DNA of 51,327 bases from DATCJY01 sp036562565 (lineage in GTDB: Bacteria > Bacteroidota > Bacteroidia > Flavobacteriales_D > Sanyastnellaceae): positions 1 to 51,327 of the forward strand of contig DATCJY010000041.1 in the NCBI GenBank assembly GCA_036562565.1, in the 5' to 3' direction. The translations under genes and the position numbers were made by a program. This document shows, piece after piece, positions 26,028 to 34,925 of the stretch; positions within the stretch are counted from its first letter, which is position 1; the number at the start of each line of letters is the position of its first letter. The notes below the pieces were generated by a model. It saw only the letters and a program-made list of their open reading frames with translations, had not been told where the DNA came from and made no database searches.

Positions 26028-27302
26028 TTAAGAATCGAGTTGGCGCACAATGATTTTATCGATGCGTGCACCATCCATGTCCACTACTTCAAATTCGAAG
26101 TTGAGCCATGTCATTTTATCTCCTGCTTTAGGAATGCTGTTGAGTTGGTGAAGTATTAACCCTGCCACCGTATTGTTTACATATTCAGCAGCGAGCTCTT
26201 CCAACTCAAAATGGTTAAGGAAATCATAGAATGGATATTGACCATCCACAAGGTAGGAGCCGTCATCGCGCTTGATCATCTGGAATTCGTCCTGATAGAA
26301 TTCAGAAACATCCCCAACGAGTGATTCCAGGATATCATTCATGGTAACGATACCTTGAATAGTGCCATATTCATCCGTCACAATACCATAATGTACTTTC
26401 GTTTCTTTGAAGTAGGTAAGTGCATCATAGGCAAGGGCAGAGCTGGACAAATATTGAGGTGTGCGGATGATTTTTTTTAGATGGAAATCCGGTTTGTCGA
26501 TGTGTTCAAATAAATCTTTGAGTAGGACAATACCGATGACGTTGTCCTTTTCTTCTTCAAAGACGGGATAAACAGAATGCAGTTCACGAATCACTTCTGC
26601 GCGAACTTCATCACGTGATGCATGCACATCAAGAAATACGACTTCAGAACGGTAGGTCATTAAAGAACCGACTCTTCTGTCGCCAAGTGTAAAGACGCGC
26701 TCAACGATATCCTGTTCAATAACTTGTACTTCACCGTCTTCGGTTCCTTCTTGTACGATGGCTTTGATTTCCTCCTCGGTTACTTTGTTATCAGCGGATG
26801 GTTTTATGCGTAGCAGTTTCAGCAAAATCTCTGTGCTGAAGGTCAAAAACCATACGAAAGGCGCTGTTATCACGGAAATGATTTGCATGGGCCGTGCCAC
26901 GAGCTTCGCTATTCCCTCAGGATTGTTGAGCCCTATGCGCTTAGGAACAAGTTCACCGAGTAGCAATGAGAAGTATGTGATACAAACCAAAACAATGATT
27001 ACGGCAAGAGAATTGGCATACGCTGCAATGCCCGGAAATTGCATGAACCAGCCACGCAAATCTTCCGTGAGATTTTCTCCTGAATAGATACCCGTAAGAA
27101 TACCAATCAGGGTTATACCAATCTGAACTGTAGATAAAAACTTGTTTGGAGAGTTAGCTAGGTTCAGAGCGGTCTTTGCACTTTCGCTGCCGCGCTTCGC
27201 CTCGCTTTCAAGTCGCGATTTTCTGGCTGATACCAATGCAATTTCAGACATGGAAAAAATCCCATTGACCAAAATGAGTATCAGAATTATGACTATCTCC
27301 AT
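26028..27302 (-). CDS. CNNM/HlyC-CorC family protein (DUF21, CBS pair, CorC_HlyC)
   Basis: 424 residues. Residues 1-190 form the DUF21 membrane domain (IILILVNGIFSMSEIALVSA, STVQIGITLIGILTGI, LLLGELVPKRIGLNNPE). Two CBS motifs occupy about 205-335 (GSLMTYRSEVVFLD, then VTDEYGTIQGIVTMNDILES). The C-terminal CorC_HlyC domain spans about 345-424. Family members are implicated in magnesium or other divalent-cation efflux; the hemolysin name is historical. Located in the inner membrane. Confidence 0.92.
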   Translation of the reverse strand: MEIVIILILILVNGIFSMSEIALVSARKSRLESEAKRGSESAKTALNLANSPNKFLSTVQIGITLIGILTGIYSGENLTEDLRGWFMQFPGIAAYANSLAVIIVLVCITYFSLLLGELVPKRIGLNNPEGIAKLVARPMQIISVITAPFVWFLTFSTEILLKLLRIKPSADNKVTEEEIKAIVQEGTEDGEVQVIEQDIVERVFTLGDRRVGSLMTYRSEVVFLDVHASRDEVRAEVIRELHSVYPVFEEEKDNVIGIVLLKDLFEHIDKPDFHLKKIIRTPQYLSSSALAYDALTYFKETKVHYGIVTDEYGTIQGIVTMNDILESLVGDVSEFYQDEFQMIKRDDGSYLVDGQYPFYDFLNHFELEELAAEYVNNTVAGLILHQLNSIPKAGDKMTWLNFEFEVVDMDGARIDKIIVRQLDS

Positions 27303-27449
27303 TTAATAAAAAGAACGCGCAAAAATCGCAAAATTGAACTGTCGTAACACATTAATCTTTTGGATTAGTGAAGATTGGGGGCAATTTCTTAAAACATCGG
27401 TTTGTTGATAATGGATGCTGAATTGGCATAACGTGCTGTTTGACAATTC

Positions 27450-27457
27450 TACTTTTG
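27450..27457 (+). promoter_or_regulatory. Candidate -7 element for ftsK-lolA
   Basis: TACTTTTG is a full TAnnTTTG match, about 83 bases upstream of the ftsK GTG. The -33 element is not clear. Confidence 0.45.
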
Positions 27458-27523
27458 AAATTTGGCAAATCGTGGCTTCGGCATAGAAATTTTGTTGCGC
27501 ATTGCGCGTTGAAGTCCATTCAT

Positions 27524-27529
27524 AGGAGG
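27524..27529 (+). promoter_or_regulatory. Shine-Dalgarno sequence supporting the ftsK GTG start
   Basis: AGGAGG lies 10 bases before the GTG at 27540. Such a sequence is rare in this window and supports the non-ATG start. Confidence 0.6.
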
Positions 27530-27539
27530 ATAAATAGGA

Positions 27540-30233
27540 GTGGCTAAGAACACAATTAAAAAACTGGCAGACGAGGAAATTGCAGCTTCGAAGGCGGAGG
27601 AAAAAGCTTCTAAGAACAAGAAGTCTTCAGCGTCATCGGGCGATGGCAAGATCAATAAAATAATGGCATTGTCAAATGAACCACGCGTCAAGAAGATTTT
27701 CGGAATCTTCTTGTTGCTATTCAGTCTGTTCGTTTTTTTGAGCTGTGTTTCATACATCTTCAATGGACAGAATGACTATCGTCTCATTCAAAGTCCACAG
27801 GAGGTGGAGAATTTCTCTCAGAATGAGCCCTACAAAAACTGGATGGGTAAAATCGGAGCCCATGTCGCATGGTTCTTCATGAATAAATATGTGGGAATCG
27901 GAGCATTGTTCATCCCGTTTATCCTCTTTCTAGTAGGAGTTCGCATTTGGCTCAAGCGTGATTTATTGCCTTTCTGGAAATCCCTACGTTTATCCGTGTT
28001 GGGGATGTTGTTCCTCCCGTTGTTGATTGGTTTCATTTTTCATAATCGTGTAGATGGCTTTGAGCGCACCATTGAGATTACATGTAATCAAAATCTAGTA
28101 GGCGGCTATGGTCATTTTGCCACCGAATGGTGTACTTATACTTTGGGCTGGTCCGGAACACTGCTGCTGGTGGTTTTTGTCATCGGAGCATTCCTCATTT
28201 TCAACTTCAATCACGCACTTGAAGCAGCTTGGGCTCGTTTGGCAGAGTGGTGGAAGAACCGTGCAAAAGCCATTCAACCCGATGAAGAAGAGCTTGCTGA
28301 AAGTGAAGCCCTAGTCAATCAAGTTAAAAACGAGAATCAATTTGTTCCGCCTGTTCAATCTCAGCCGGTAAGAAATGAGCCCGTTGCGCTTGTTGAAGAG
28401 GAAGAGGAGGAAGAGGAAATTCCGATGGACGAATTGCCTGAGCTAGAACTCAAAGTGGCTGAGGAAGAACAAACACCTCAACCTGAGCAGTCACAGGTGC
28501 AACCTGAAGTTCCGATAATGGAACAAATGAAGGAAGAAGAACTGGCCACGATGGATTTTGAGCTGGATACTCAGCCTTCCCCATCGGCACCGTCACCTTC
28601 ACCTGCTCATGATATTCTTGTCTCGGAGGACGCAGATTTCTCTGTTGAGATAGAGCAAGGTGAAGACGAATTGTCCGAAGAAGACATTAAACGCAAGATG
28701 GAGGAGTTGGGCCCATTTGATCCCAGACGTGACTTGTCACGTTATCAATGGCCAACGCTTGATTTGCTCAAACCGCATGGTGGCCAGGGGCCTCAAATCA
28801 ATAAGGAAGAGCTAGAGGCCAACAAGAATAAGATTGTGGAAACCCTCAATCATTACAAGATTGAGATTGCCAAGATTAAAGCGAGCATCGGCCCGACAGT
28901 TACCCTCTATGAAATTGTCCCGGCTCCTGGGGTACGCATCTCCAAGATTAAAAACCTCGAGGATGATATAGCACTGAGCCTTGCTGCTCTGGGCATCCGC
29001 ATCATTGCTCCTATACCGGGCAAAGGAACAATCGGTATTGAAGTACCGAACTCCAAACCCGACATCGTGAGCATGCGTTCATTGATTGCTTCGGAGAAAT
29101 TCCAGAACGCTGATATGGAGCTTCCGGTGGTTTTGGGTAAAACCATCTCCAACGAAAATTTTGTAGTCGATCTTGCCAAGATGCCGCACTTGCTCATGGC
29201 AGGTGCTACCGGTCAAGGTAAGTCTGTTGGGCTAAATGCAATCTTGGTTTCGTTGCTTTATAAAAAGCATCCAGCCGAAATCAAATTCGTTTTGGTAGAC
29301 CCGAAAAAAGTGGAGCTGACTCTCTTCAATAAGATTGAGCGTCACTTCCTAGCAAAGCTCCCCAACGAAGAAGATGCTATTATAACCGATGTACAAAAGG
29401 TGGTGAAGACACTCACTTCGCTTTGCGCGGAGATGGATACGAGATACGAGTTGCTCAAATCAGCTGGTTGTCGCAATATCAAGGAGTACAACGCCAAATT
29501 CATATCACGCAGACTAAATCCGGAAAATGGTCACCGCTATTTGCCATACATAGTATTGGTGGTGGATGAATTTGCGGATTTGATAATGACAGCCGGTAGG
29601 GAAGTGGAAACACCTATTGCGCGTCTTGCTCAGCTGGCTCGTGCTATCGGTATCCACTTGATTATCGCAACCCAGCGCCCATCGGTGAACATTATCACAG
29701 GTACAATCAAGGCCAACTTCCCTGCACGTATCGCGTTCCGGGTGACTTCCAAGATAGACTCTCGCACAATCCTAGATGCCGGAGGTGCAGACCAGTTGAT
29801 TGGACGAGGAGATATGCTCTATTCTACTGGTAACGATATCATCCGTTTGCAATGCGGATTTGTGGATACTCCGGAGGTGGAGGCCATTACTGATTTCATC
29901 GGCATGCAGCAAGCCTATCCTACTGCATTCTTATTACCTGAAGTGGTTGATGAGAATAGTATGGAAATAGGTGGTAATATTGCAGACGAAGACAGAGACG
30001 ATTTGTTCTATGAAGCAGCCCGTATTGTGGTGATGACACAACAAGGAAGCGCTTCATTGCTTCAAAGAAAGCTCAAGCTAGGATATAACCGTGCCGGCCG
30101 ATTGATTGACCAATTGGAAGCTGCCGGGATCATTGGTCCTTTTGAAGGCAGCAAGGCAAGAAAGGTTTTAATCCCGGATGAGATGGCTTTGGAACAGTTC
30201 TTGACAAGCAATTCGTCCAACAGTCCATTCTAA
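27540..30233 (+). CDS. ftsK: DNA translocase FtsK
   Basis: 897 residues with a GTG start. After a lysine-rich N-terminus come four membrane helices (about residues 55-225). A long acidic linker (about 240-385, runs of E with P and Q) leads to the alpha/beta motor: Walker A GATGQGKSVGLN near 550, DPKKVELTLFN, Walker B YIVLVVDEFADLI near 675, ATQRPSVNIITG. The C-terminal gamma winged helix (SASLLQRKLKLGYNRAGRLI) would read KOPS-type sequences. Role: hexameric motor that clears chromosome dimers and terminus DNA at the septum. lolA follows after 14 bases, as in many bacteria. Confidence 0.98.
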   Translation: MAKNTIKKLADEEIAASKAEEKASKNKKSSASSGDGKINKIMALSNEPRVKKIFGIFLLLFSLFVFLSCVSYIFNGQNDYRLIQSPQEVENFSQNEPYKNWMGKIGAHVAWFFMNKYVGIGALFIPFILFLVGVRIWLKRDLLPFWKSLRLSVLGMLFLPLLIGFIFHNRVDGFERTIEITCNQNLVGGYGHFATEWCTYTLGWSGTLLLVVFVIGAFLIFNFNHALEAAWARLAEWWKNRAKAIQPDEEELAESEALVNQVKNENQFVPPVQSQPVRNEPVALVEEEEEEEEIPMDELPELELKVAEEEQTPQPEQSQVQPEVPIMEQMKEEELATMDFELDTQPSPSAPSPSPAHDILVSEDADFSVEIEQGEDELSEEDIKRKMEELGPFDPRRDLSRYQWPTLDLLKPHGGQGPQINKEELEANKNKIVETLNHYKIEIAKIKASIGPTVTLYEIVPAPGVRISKIKNLEDDIALSLAALGIRIIAPIPGKGTIGIEVPNSKPDIVSMRSLIASEKFQNADMELPVVLGKTISNENFVVDLAKMPHLLMAGATGQGKSVGLNAILVSLLYKKHPAEIKFVLVDPKKVELTLFNKIERHFLAKLPNEEDAIITDVQKVVKTLTSLCAEMDTRYELLKSAGCRNIKEYNAKFISRRLNPENGHRYLPYIVLVVDEFADLIMTAGREVETPIARLAQLARAIGIHLIIATQRPSVNIITGTIKANFPARIAFRVTSKIDSRTILDAGGADQLIGRGDMLYSTGNDIIRLQCGFVDTPEVEAITDFIGMQQAYPTAFLLPEVVDENSMEIGGNIADEDRDDLFYEAARIVVMTQQGSASLLQRKLKLGYNRAGRLIDQLEAAGIIGPFEGSKARKVLIPDEMALEQFLTSNSSNSPF

Positions 30234-30247
30234 CAAAAAACAGGAAA

Positions 30248-30898
30248 ATGAAAAATTATGCATTAACCCTTGCCATCGCTTTGATGGGAATGGTATTTAG
30301 TGCTCAGGCACAGACATCAAAAGAAGTGTTGGATAAGCTTTCAGCCAAGGCCAAGACATTCAAATCCATCACTGCTGATTTCACCACTACTCTCAATAAC
30401 CAGAAGGCGGGAGTAAATCATAGCACCAATGGCTCTATCAAAGTAAAAGGTTCCAAGTATTATGTGAACATGGGCGATTACCAGATTTGGTGTGATGGCA
30501 AGACGGTATGGAACTACAGCAAAGTTGATAATTCAGTTACCATTGATGATTTGGCGGATGTTAAGGACGGTGGATTTGATCCGGCTGAGATGTTTACCAT
30601 TTGGGAGAAGAACTTTAAACACATGATGAAAGATCCCAATGCCACTGTTGATGGTGTTCCGGTTTACCAAATCAACTTGAACCCCAATGACCCCAAGAAT
30701 AAATCCTACCATACCATCACACTCAATATAGATAAGGCAAAGATGGAGGTCTCTAAGGTAGAAGTGAAAACAAGGGAGAACGCCATCATTACTTATAAGA
30801 TTAAGAACTTCAAGACGAACAACGAATTGCCCGATTCAGATTTCACTTTTGATAAATCGAAGTTTCCGGGAGTTGAAGTTGTAGATAATAGACTGTAA
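30248..30898 (+). CDS. lolA: LolA-family outer-membrane lipoprotein carrier
   Basis: 216 residues. The signal peptide ends FSAQAQ (22). The mature protein shows the LolA fold: KSITADFTTTLNN, GSIKVKGSKYYVNMGDYQIW, CDGKTVWNYSKVDN, YHTITLNIDKAKMEVSKVEV and KINNxELPDSDFTFD-like end. Family role: periplasmic chaperone carrying lipoproteins from LolCDE to the outer membrane. The position directly after ftsK matches the ftsK-lolA arrangement known from other phyla. A terminator follows. Confidence 0.92.
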   Translation: MKNYALTLAIALMGMVFSAQAQTSKEVLDKLSAKAKTFKSITADFTTTLNNQKAGVNHSTNGSIKVKGSKYYVNMGDYQIWCDGKTVWNYSKVDNSVTIDDLADVKDGGFDPAEMFTIWEKNFKHMMKDPNATVDGVPVYQINLNPNDPKNKSYHTITLNIDKAKMEVSKVEVKTRENAIITYKIKNFKTNNELPDSDFTFDKSKFPGVEVVDNRL

Positions 30899-30921
30899 TT
30901 ATCCATTAGAGGATACTTGAC

Positions 30922-30953
30922 AAAAGCCCTTTCCGCGAGAAAGAGCTTTTTTA
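30922..30953 (+). terminator. Rho-independent terminator after ftsK-lolA
   Basis: AAAAGCCCTTTC (30922-30933) pairs with GAAAGAGCTTTT (30939-30950), one mismatch, CGCGA loop, then T residues. Confidence 0.82.
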
Positions 30954-31120
30954 GTATCCAATTACTTGCATCGACTCAAGGATTGCGACTCATTTAGTAA
31001 TAGTGTCTTGTACTGTAGATATACTCGATTGTCGTCTAGCCATCAGACCGCCTCGTTTATAGTTCGCATTTATGGCTGTACCTATTTCAAAAGCCAATTT
31101 AAATATGCGAGATGGGGGGT

Positions 31121-31160
31121 AAAAAAAGAGCCACTGTGCAACACAGTGGCTCCTCTTTTT
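31121..31160. terminator. Bidirectional terminator for rpsF-rpsR-rplI
   Basis: An 11-bp perfect stem (31128-31138 with 31142-31152, GAGCCACTGTG) with a CAA loop. On the minus strand it is followed by seven T residues (31127-31121), 24 bases after the rplI stop. The 160 bases between this and the lolA terminator hold nothing I can support. Confidence 0.9.
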
Positions 31161-31183
31161 ATTCTTAGAGAAATTGCTCTCGT

Positions 31184-31630
31184 TTATTCAGCAACAACTT
31201 CAAATTTCACAACAGCAGTAACTTCTTTGTGTAATTTGATTTTTGCTTCGTAAGCACCCAAAGATTTGATGTGCTCTTCAGCGATGCTGATGCTCTTACG
31301 GTCGATTGTGTAACCGGCTTTAGCAAGTGCTTCAGAAACTTGGATGGTGTTAACTGAACCGAAGATTTTTCCGGTTTCAGAAGCTTTAGTACCAATTTTC
31401 ACTTCCAATGCTGCCAATTTCTCAGCCAAAGCTTGAGCTTCAGCAAGGATTTTACTTTCCTTGTGAGCGCGTTGCTTGAGGTTTTCAGCGAGCATTTTTT
31501 TTGCACTTTCAGTAGCAACTATAGCATATCCACGAGGGATGAGGTAATTGCGAGCGTAACCTGGTTTTACGTTAACGACTTCGTCTTTAGCGCCCAGCTT
31601 TTCGATATTTGATTTAAGAATTACTTCCAT
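31184..31630 (-). CDS. rplI: 50S ribosomal protein L9
   Basis: 148 residues, normal length. The N-terminal domain MEVILKSNIEKLGAKDEVVNVKPGYARNYLIPRGYA is the L9 signature. A long lysine-rich connecting helix and the C-terminal RNA-binding domain (GKIFGSVNTIQVSEAL) follow. Binds 23S rRNA at the base of the L1 stalk. Last gene of the ribosomal operon. It has a good Shine-Dalgarno, which is unusual here. Confidence 0.98.
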   Translation of the reverse strand: MEVILKSNIEKLGAKDEVVNVKPGYARNYLIPRGYAIVATESAKKMLAENLKQRAHKESKILAEAQALAEKLAALEVKIGTKASETGKIFGSVNTIQVSEALAKAGYTIDRKSISIAEEHIKSLGAYEAKIKLHKEVTAVVKFEVVAE

Positions 31631-31638
31631 GATACTTG

Positions 31639-31644
31639 CCCTCC
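31639..31644 (-). promoter_or_regulatory. Shine-Dalgarno sequence of rplI
   Basis: GGAGGG on the minus strand, 8 bases before the rplI ATG at 31630. Confidence 0.65.
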
Positions 31645-31651
31645 GTGGTTA

Positions 31652-31912
31652 TTATTTCAACATATCGGCTACATATGGCATCAAAGCGAGGTGACGAGCT
31701 TTTTTCACAGCTTGAGCCACTTTGCGTTGATACTTCAATGAAGTTCCGGTGATTCTGCGTGGGAGCAATTTACCTTGCTCGTTACAAAGCTTCAACAAGA
31801 AGTCTGCGTCTTTGTAGTCCACATATTTAATTCCGTATTTCTTGAAACGGCAATATTTCAATTGCTTTGTTTCGATATCTATCGGATTCAGATAACGTAT
31901 TTCGTCACTCAT
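31652..31912 (-). CDS. rpsR: 30S ribosomal protein S18
   Basis: 86 residues. KQLKYCRFKKYGIKYVDYKD, then LLPRRITGTSLKYQRKVAQA and VKKARHLALMPYV are the S18 signature. It pairs with S6 on the 30S platform. It lies 21 bases upstream of rplI and 38 bases downstream of rpsF. Confidence 0.98.
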   Translation of the reverse strand: MSDEIRYLNPIDIETKQLKYCRFKKYGIKYVDYKDADFLLKLCNEQGKLLPRRITGTSLKYQRKVAQAVKKARHLALMPYVADMLK

Positions 31913-31950
31913 TTTCTAAGTTTTTTAAACGTGTTTGAATGGGTTTCTGA

Positions 31951-32313
31951 TTATGCTTCAGCTTTAGACTCAGAGGATTTTTTCTCTTTTGCCTTGTTTC
32001 TGCGGCTTTCAGCATATTGGATATGGAATTTATCCATTTTGGTAGTGAGGAAACGCAAAATGCGTTCGTCCCTGCGAAACTCGGTTTCGAAAGGAGCGAT
32101 AACATCACCAGTCGCTTCGAATTCAAACAGTTGGTAGAAACCAGTCGTTTTTTTCTGAATAGGATACGCCAATTTTCTCAAGCCCCAGTTTTCTTCGTGC
32201 TTGATTTTAGCGCCTTTACTCTTCAAAAACTTCTTGAACTTTTCTACTGTTTCCGCTGCTTGTTCTTCAGACAGCACGGGAGTCATGATGAAAACAGTCT
32301 CGTAACGGTTCAT
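31951..32313 (-). CDS. rpsF: 30S ribosomal protein S6
   Basis: The ATG at 32313 (MNRYETVFIMTPVLSEEQ) matches the S6 N-terminus; an upstream in-frame start would add 17 residues that do not. 120 residues. WGLRKLAYPIQKKTTGFYQL and RRDERILRFLTTKMDKF complete the fold. The C-terminal tail is rich in K, E and S. First gene of rpsF-rpsR-rplI; no single-strand-binding gene lies between, unlike many Proteobacteria and Firmicutes. Confidence 0.98.
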   Translation of the reverse strand: MNRYETVFIMTPVLSEEQAAETVEKFKKFLKSKGAKIKHEENWGLRKLAYPIQKKTTGFYQLFEFEATGDVIAPFETEFRRDERILRFLTTKMDKFHIQYAESRRNKAKEKKSSESKAEA

Positions 32314-32351
32314 TGAAATTGAATTATTTATGTTTTTAAAAAATTGGAGCG

Positions 32352-32382
32352 CGAAATTACGCACACTTTCCTTTTATCCAAA
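32352..32382 (-). promoter_or_regulatory. Promoter of rpsF-rpsR-rplI
   Basis: On the minus strand TTTG (32382-32379), a 19-base spacer, then TAATTTCG (32359-32352), followed by CGCTCC. This matches the Bacteroidota -33/-7 pattern with one mismatch and predicts a leader of about 30 bases. Confidence 0.6.
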
Positions 32383-32511
32383 CACTTTGGTTGATTTTCC
32401 AAGAAAAAAATCCCGGAGGCCTCTTTTCAGAGGCTAATTTTACCGCCCCCCAACGCAATATTACAGCGTTGCGTTCATTTAGTTAATGTTCTAAAAAACA
32501 ATTCTCCGGAT

Positions 32512-33039
32512 ATGTCAATGAGATTTTTGGCTAGCGCGGGATTTTGCTTGCTCGTTGTAGCGGCAATCCTTATTATATGTGTCTTGCTCTTTAATAAATG
32601 GTTGAAATACAAAGAACGCTCCATGGCATTTGTCCTCAAGCAGGATAATAATAAGGCGCTGGCTTCTCTGCGCATTACGGCTTATGAACGCATCACCATT
32701 ATGTTGGAGCGCATCACACCACAAGCGCTGGTGATGCGCATCAGTCCCACCGCAGCTACGGCAGGTAATCTGCAAATGCAGCTCATGAAGGCCATCCGTG
32801 AAGAATTTGAGCACAATGTATCCCTCCAAATTTATGTGAGCCAGGATTGTTGGAATAAAGTCGTTAAGGCAAAGGAGGATGTGTCCGAACTCATAAAGGT
32901 AGCGTTCACCAAAGTAAATGCCGACAGCCCGGCTATGGAACTCAGCAGGGCCATATTATTTCTGGAGCAGGAGGTTGGAAATCCTTCTATTCAGCAAGCA
33001 TTATTGGCCATACGCCATGAAATGGCACACCATTTTTAG
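32512..33039 (+). CDS. Conserved membrane-anchored protein of unknown function
   Basis: 175 residues. One N-terminal membrane helix (residues about 7-27) is followed by a soluble domain with ASLRITAYERITIMLERITP, VMRISP, LQMQLMKAIREEFEHNVSLQ, IYVSQDCWNKVVKAKEDV and LIKVAFTKV. I recognise this order from uncharacterised Bacteroidota proteins (the family I recall as DUF7935, from memory). The HN-x5-IYVS region is the most conserved-looking. Function unknown. The upstream gap (32314-32511) holds two short inverted repeats but no convincing promoter for this gene. Confidence 0.82.
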   Translation: MSMRFLASAGFCLLVVAAILIICVLLFNKWLKYKERSMAFVLKQDNNKALASLRITAYERITIMLERITPQALVMRISPTAATAGNLQMQLMKAIREEFEHNVSLQIYVSQDCWNKVVKAKEDVSELIKVAFTKVNADSPAMELSRAILFLEQEVGNPSIQQALLAIRHEMAHHF

Positions 33040-33150
33040 GGTGAGTGCTTTCATAAAAACTCATGTAAACCCCATGGCAAGCGCCTTAGTGTGAATTGTA
33101 CACTTCAGAAGGATTGCTAAAAGCGCAAATACAAAACATGAGTTTTCCGT

Positions 33151-33158
33151 TATCTTTG
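33151..33158 (+). promoter_or_regulatory. -7 element of pckA
   Basis: TATCTTTG followed by CGCCC is a perfect TAnnTTTG in the sequence context common for Bacteroidota start sites; leader about 42 bases. A -33 TTTG is not seen at the usual distance. Confidence 0.55.
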
Positions 33159-33204
33159 CGCCCTCGGTATCAATATACATACCCGAAACTATTTTAAAAG
33201 AAAC

Positions 33205-34821
33205 ATGACTCATTTAGGTAAAAAGTCTGAGGCAGCCAATTTAGATTACCTTGGATTGAATCACGTAGCAACGGCCTACTGGAATCTGCATCCAGCAGAA
33301 CTCATTGAAGAAACGTTACTCTTAGGACAAGGCGTTCTGACTAACACCGGAGCCCTCGCCATTGACACTGGTGAATTCACCGGTCGCTCTCCAAAGGACA
33401 AGTTTATCGTAAAGGATGAAGTAACTGAAAACACCGTATGGTGGGAGGGTCAGTTCAACCACGCATTCAGCCCTGAAAAGTTTGATGCGTTGCATGCTCG
33501 AATAGCAGCTTACCTTACTGGTAAAGATGTTTATGTGCGCGATGTGTTTGCATGTGCAGATCCACGCTATAAGATGTCTGTTCGAGTTGTTACAGAGCTG
33601 CCATGGAGCAATTTGTTTGCCTACAACATGTTCATCCGCCCAACGGATGAAGAGTTGAAGAGCTTCAATCCTGAGTGGAACGTGATTTGTGCTCCTGGCT
33701 TTATGGCTATCCCTGAAATTGATGGTACTCGCCAGCACAACTTCGCTATCATTAACTTCAAGAAAAAAATTGCCATCATCGGTGGTACGGGATATACCGG
33801 TGAAATCAAGAAAGGTATCTTCACCGTATTGAACTATGTATTGCCTCAGGATAAAGGAGTATTGAGCATGCACTGCTCTGCCAACGTTGGTGAGAAAGGT
33901 GACACAGCTGTATTCTTTGGTTTGAGCGGTACTGGTAAAACCACTCTTTCATCTGATCCAAACCGTAAACTGATTGGTGATGATGAGCATGGCTGGGCGG
34001 ATACTACAGTCTTCAATTTTGAAGGAGGCTGTTATGCAAAAACCATTGACTTAAGTCGTGAGAAAGAGCCTCAGATTTATGACGCTATTAAGTTCGGAGC
34101 CATTTTGGAAAACATCGGTTTCCAAGAAGATGGTGTAACTCCTGACTATAGCAATTCTGATAAGACAGAGAACACCCGTGTGAGCTATCCGCTTACTCAC
34201 ATTGATAATACAATGAATCCTTCAGTTGGAGGTATTCCAAAGAACATCTTCTTCCTTACTTGTGATGCCTTTGGTGTATTGCCTCCAATCAGCAAGCTGA
34301 ACAAAGGTCAGGCGATGTATCAGTTCATCAGTGGATATACAGCGAAGGTGGCTGGAACAGAGGCTGGTGTTACTGAACCGACAACTACTTTCAGTGCTTG
34401 CTTCGGAGCTCCATTCTTACCTCTTCATCCTGCAAAGTATGCGGAGATGCTTGGTAAAAAGATGGAAGAAAGCGGTGCTAAAGTGTGGTTGATCAACACA
34501 GGATGGAGTGGTGGTGCTTATGGTCAAGGCGAGCGTATGAAATTGAAATACACTCGTGCAATGATTACCGCTGCTTTGGAAGGCAAGTTGGACGATGTGG
34601 CATATGAAACTCATGAAGTGTTTGGTTTGGCCATGCCGACTAGCTGCCCGGATGTTCCTGCTGAATTGCTAAATCCACGCAACACTTGGAGTGATAAAGC
34701 TGCATATGATGCAAAAGCAAATGAACTTGCTGAGAAGTTCATTCAGAATTTTGAGAAGTTCAAGGCTTATGCTAGCGATGAGATTCTAGCAGCGGCACCT
34801 AAAGTGCTGAGCAAAATCTAA
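33205..34821 (+). CDS. pckA: Phosphoenolpyruvate carboxykinase (ATP)
   Basis: 538 residues, the usual length for the ATP-dependent enzyme. The substrate motif FTGRSPKDKF (R61) is present. The P-loop GLSGTGKTT is at 239-247, followed by LIGDDEHGW with metal-binding aspartates 259-260, and the PEPCK-specific GGTGYTGEIKKG (192-203). Reaction: oxaloacetate plus ATP to phosphoenolpyruvate, CO2 and ADP, in the cytoplasm. Class follows from the P-loop sequence and length. Single-gene unit with its own promoter-like element and terminator. Confidence 0.98.
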   Translation: MTHLGKKSEAANLDYLGLNHVATAYWNLHPAELIEETLLLGQGVLTNTGALAIDTGEFTGRSPKDKFIVKDEVTENTVWWEGQFNHAFSPEKFDALHARIAAYLTGKDVYVRDVFACADPRYKMSVRVVTELPWSNLFAYNMFIRPTDEELKSFNPEWNVICAPGFMAIPEIDGTRQHNFAIINFKKKIAIIGGTGYTGEIKKGIFTVLNYVLPQDKGVLSMHCSANVGEKGDTAVFFGLSGTGKTTLSSDPNRKLIGDDEHGWADTTVFNFEGGCYAKTIDLSREKEPQIYDAIKFGAILENIGFQEDGVTPDYSNSDKTENTRVSYPLTHIDNTMNPSVGGIPKNIFFLTCDAFGVLPPISKLNKGQAMYQFISGYTAKVAGTEAGVTEPTTTFSACFGAPFLPLHPAKYAEMLGKKMEESGAKVWLINTGWSGGAYGQGERMKLKYTRAMITAALEGKLDDVAYETHEVFGLAMPTSCPDVPAELLNPRNTWSDKAAYDAKANELAEKFIQNFEKFKAYASDEILAAAPKVLSKI

Positions 34822-34845
34822 GAGGATGCGAACTTTAAATAAATA

Positions 34846-34880
34846 AAAAACCCGGATGAATTCATCCGGGTTTTTCTTTT
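34846..34880. terminator. Rho-independent terminator after pckA
   Basis: A 15-bp palindrome, AAAAACCCGGATGAA (34846-34860) with TTCATCCGGGTTTTT (34861-34875), with GAATTC at its centre. It can act on both strands and also sits 46 bases after the stop of the convergent PKD gene. Confidence 0.92.
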
Positions 34881-34925
34881 GGTTTGGCCCTCCAATAAAG
34901 GCTTTACCGGTGTATTTATTTTTGA

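Noticed and set aside
30960..31120. Search for a tRNA or small RNA between the lolA and rplI terminators
   Set aside because: No cloverleaf, no promoter-like box with a following terminator of its own, and the overlapping plus-strand frame runs through the terminator into rplI antisense.
32407..32477. Two inverted repeats (GCCTCT...AGAGGC and CAACGC...GCGTTG) upstream of the 32512 gene
   Set aside because: No gene on either strand ends there, the T run is weak, and the stems are only six bases. They may be a relic terminator, but I cannot support a function.
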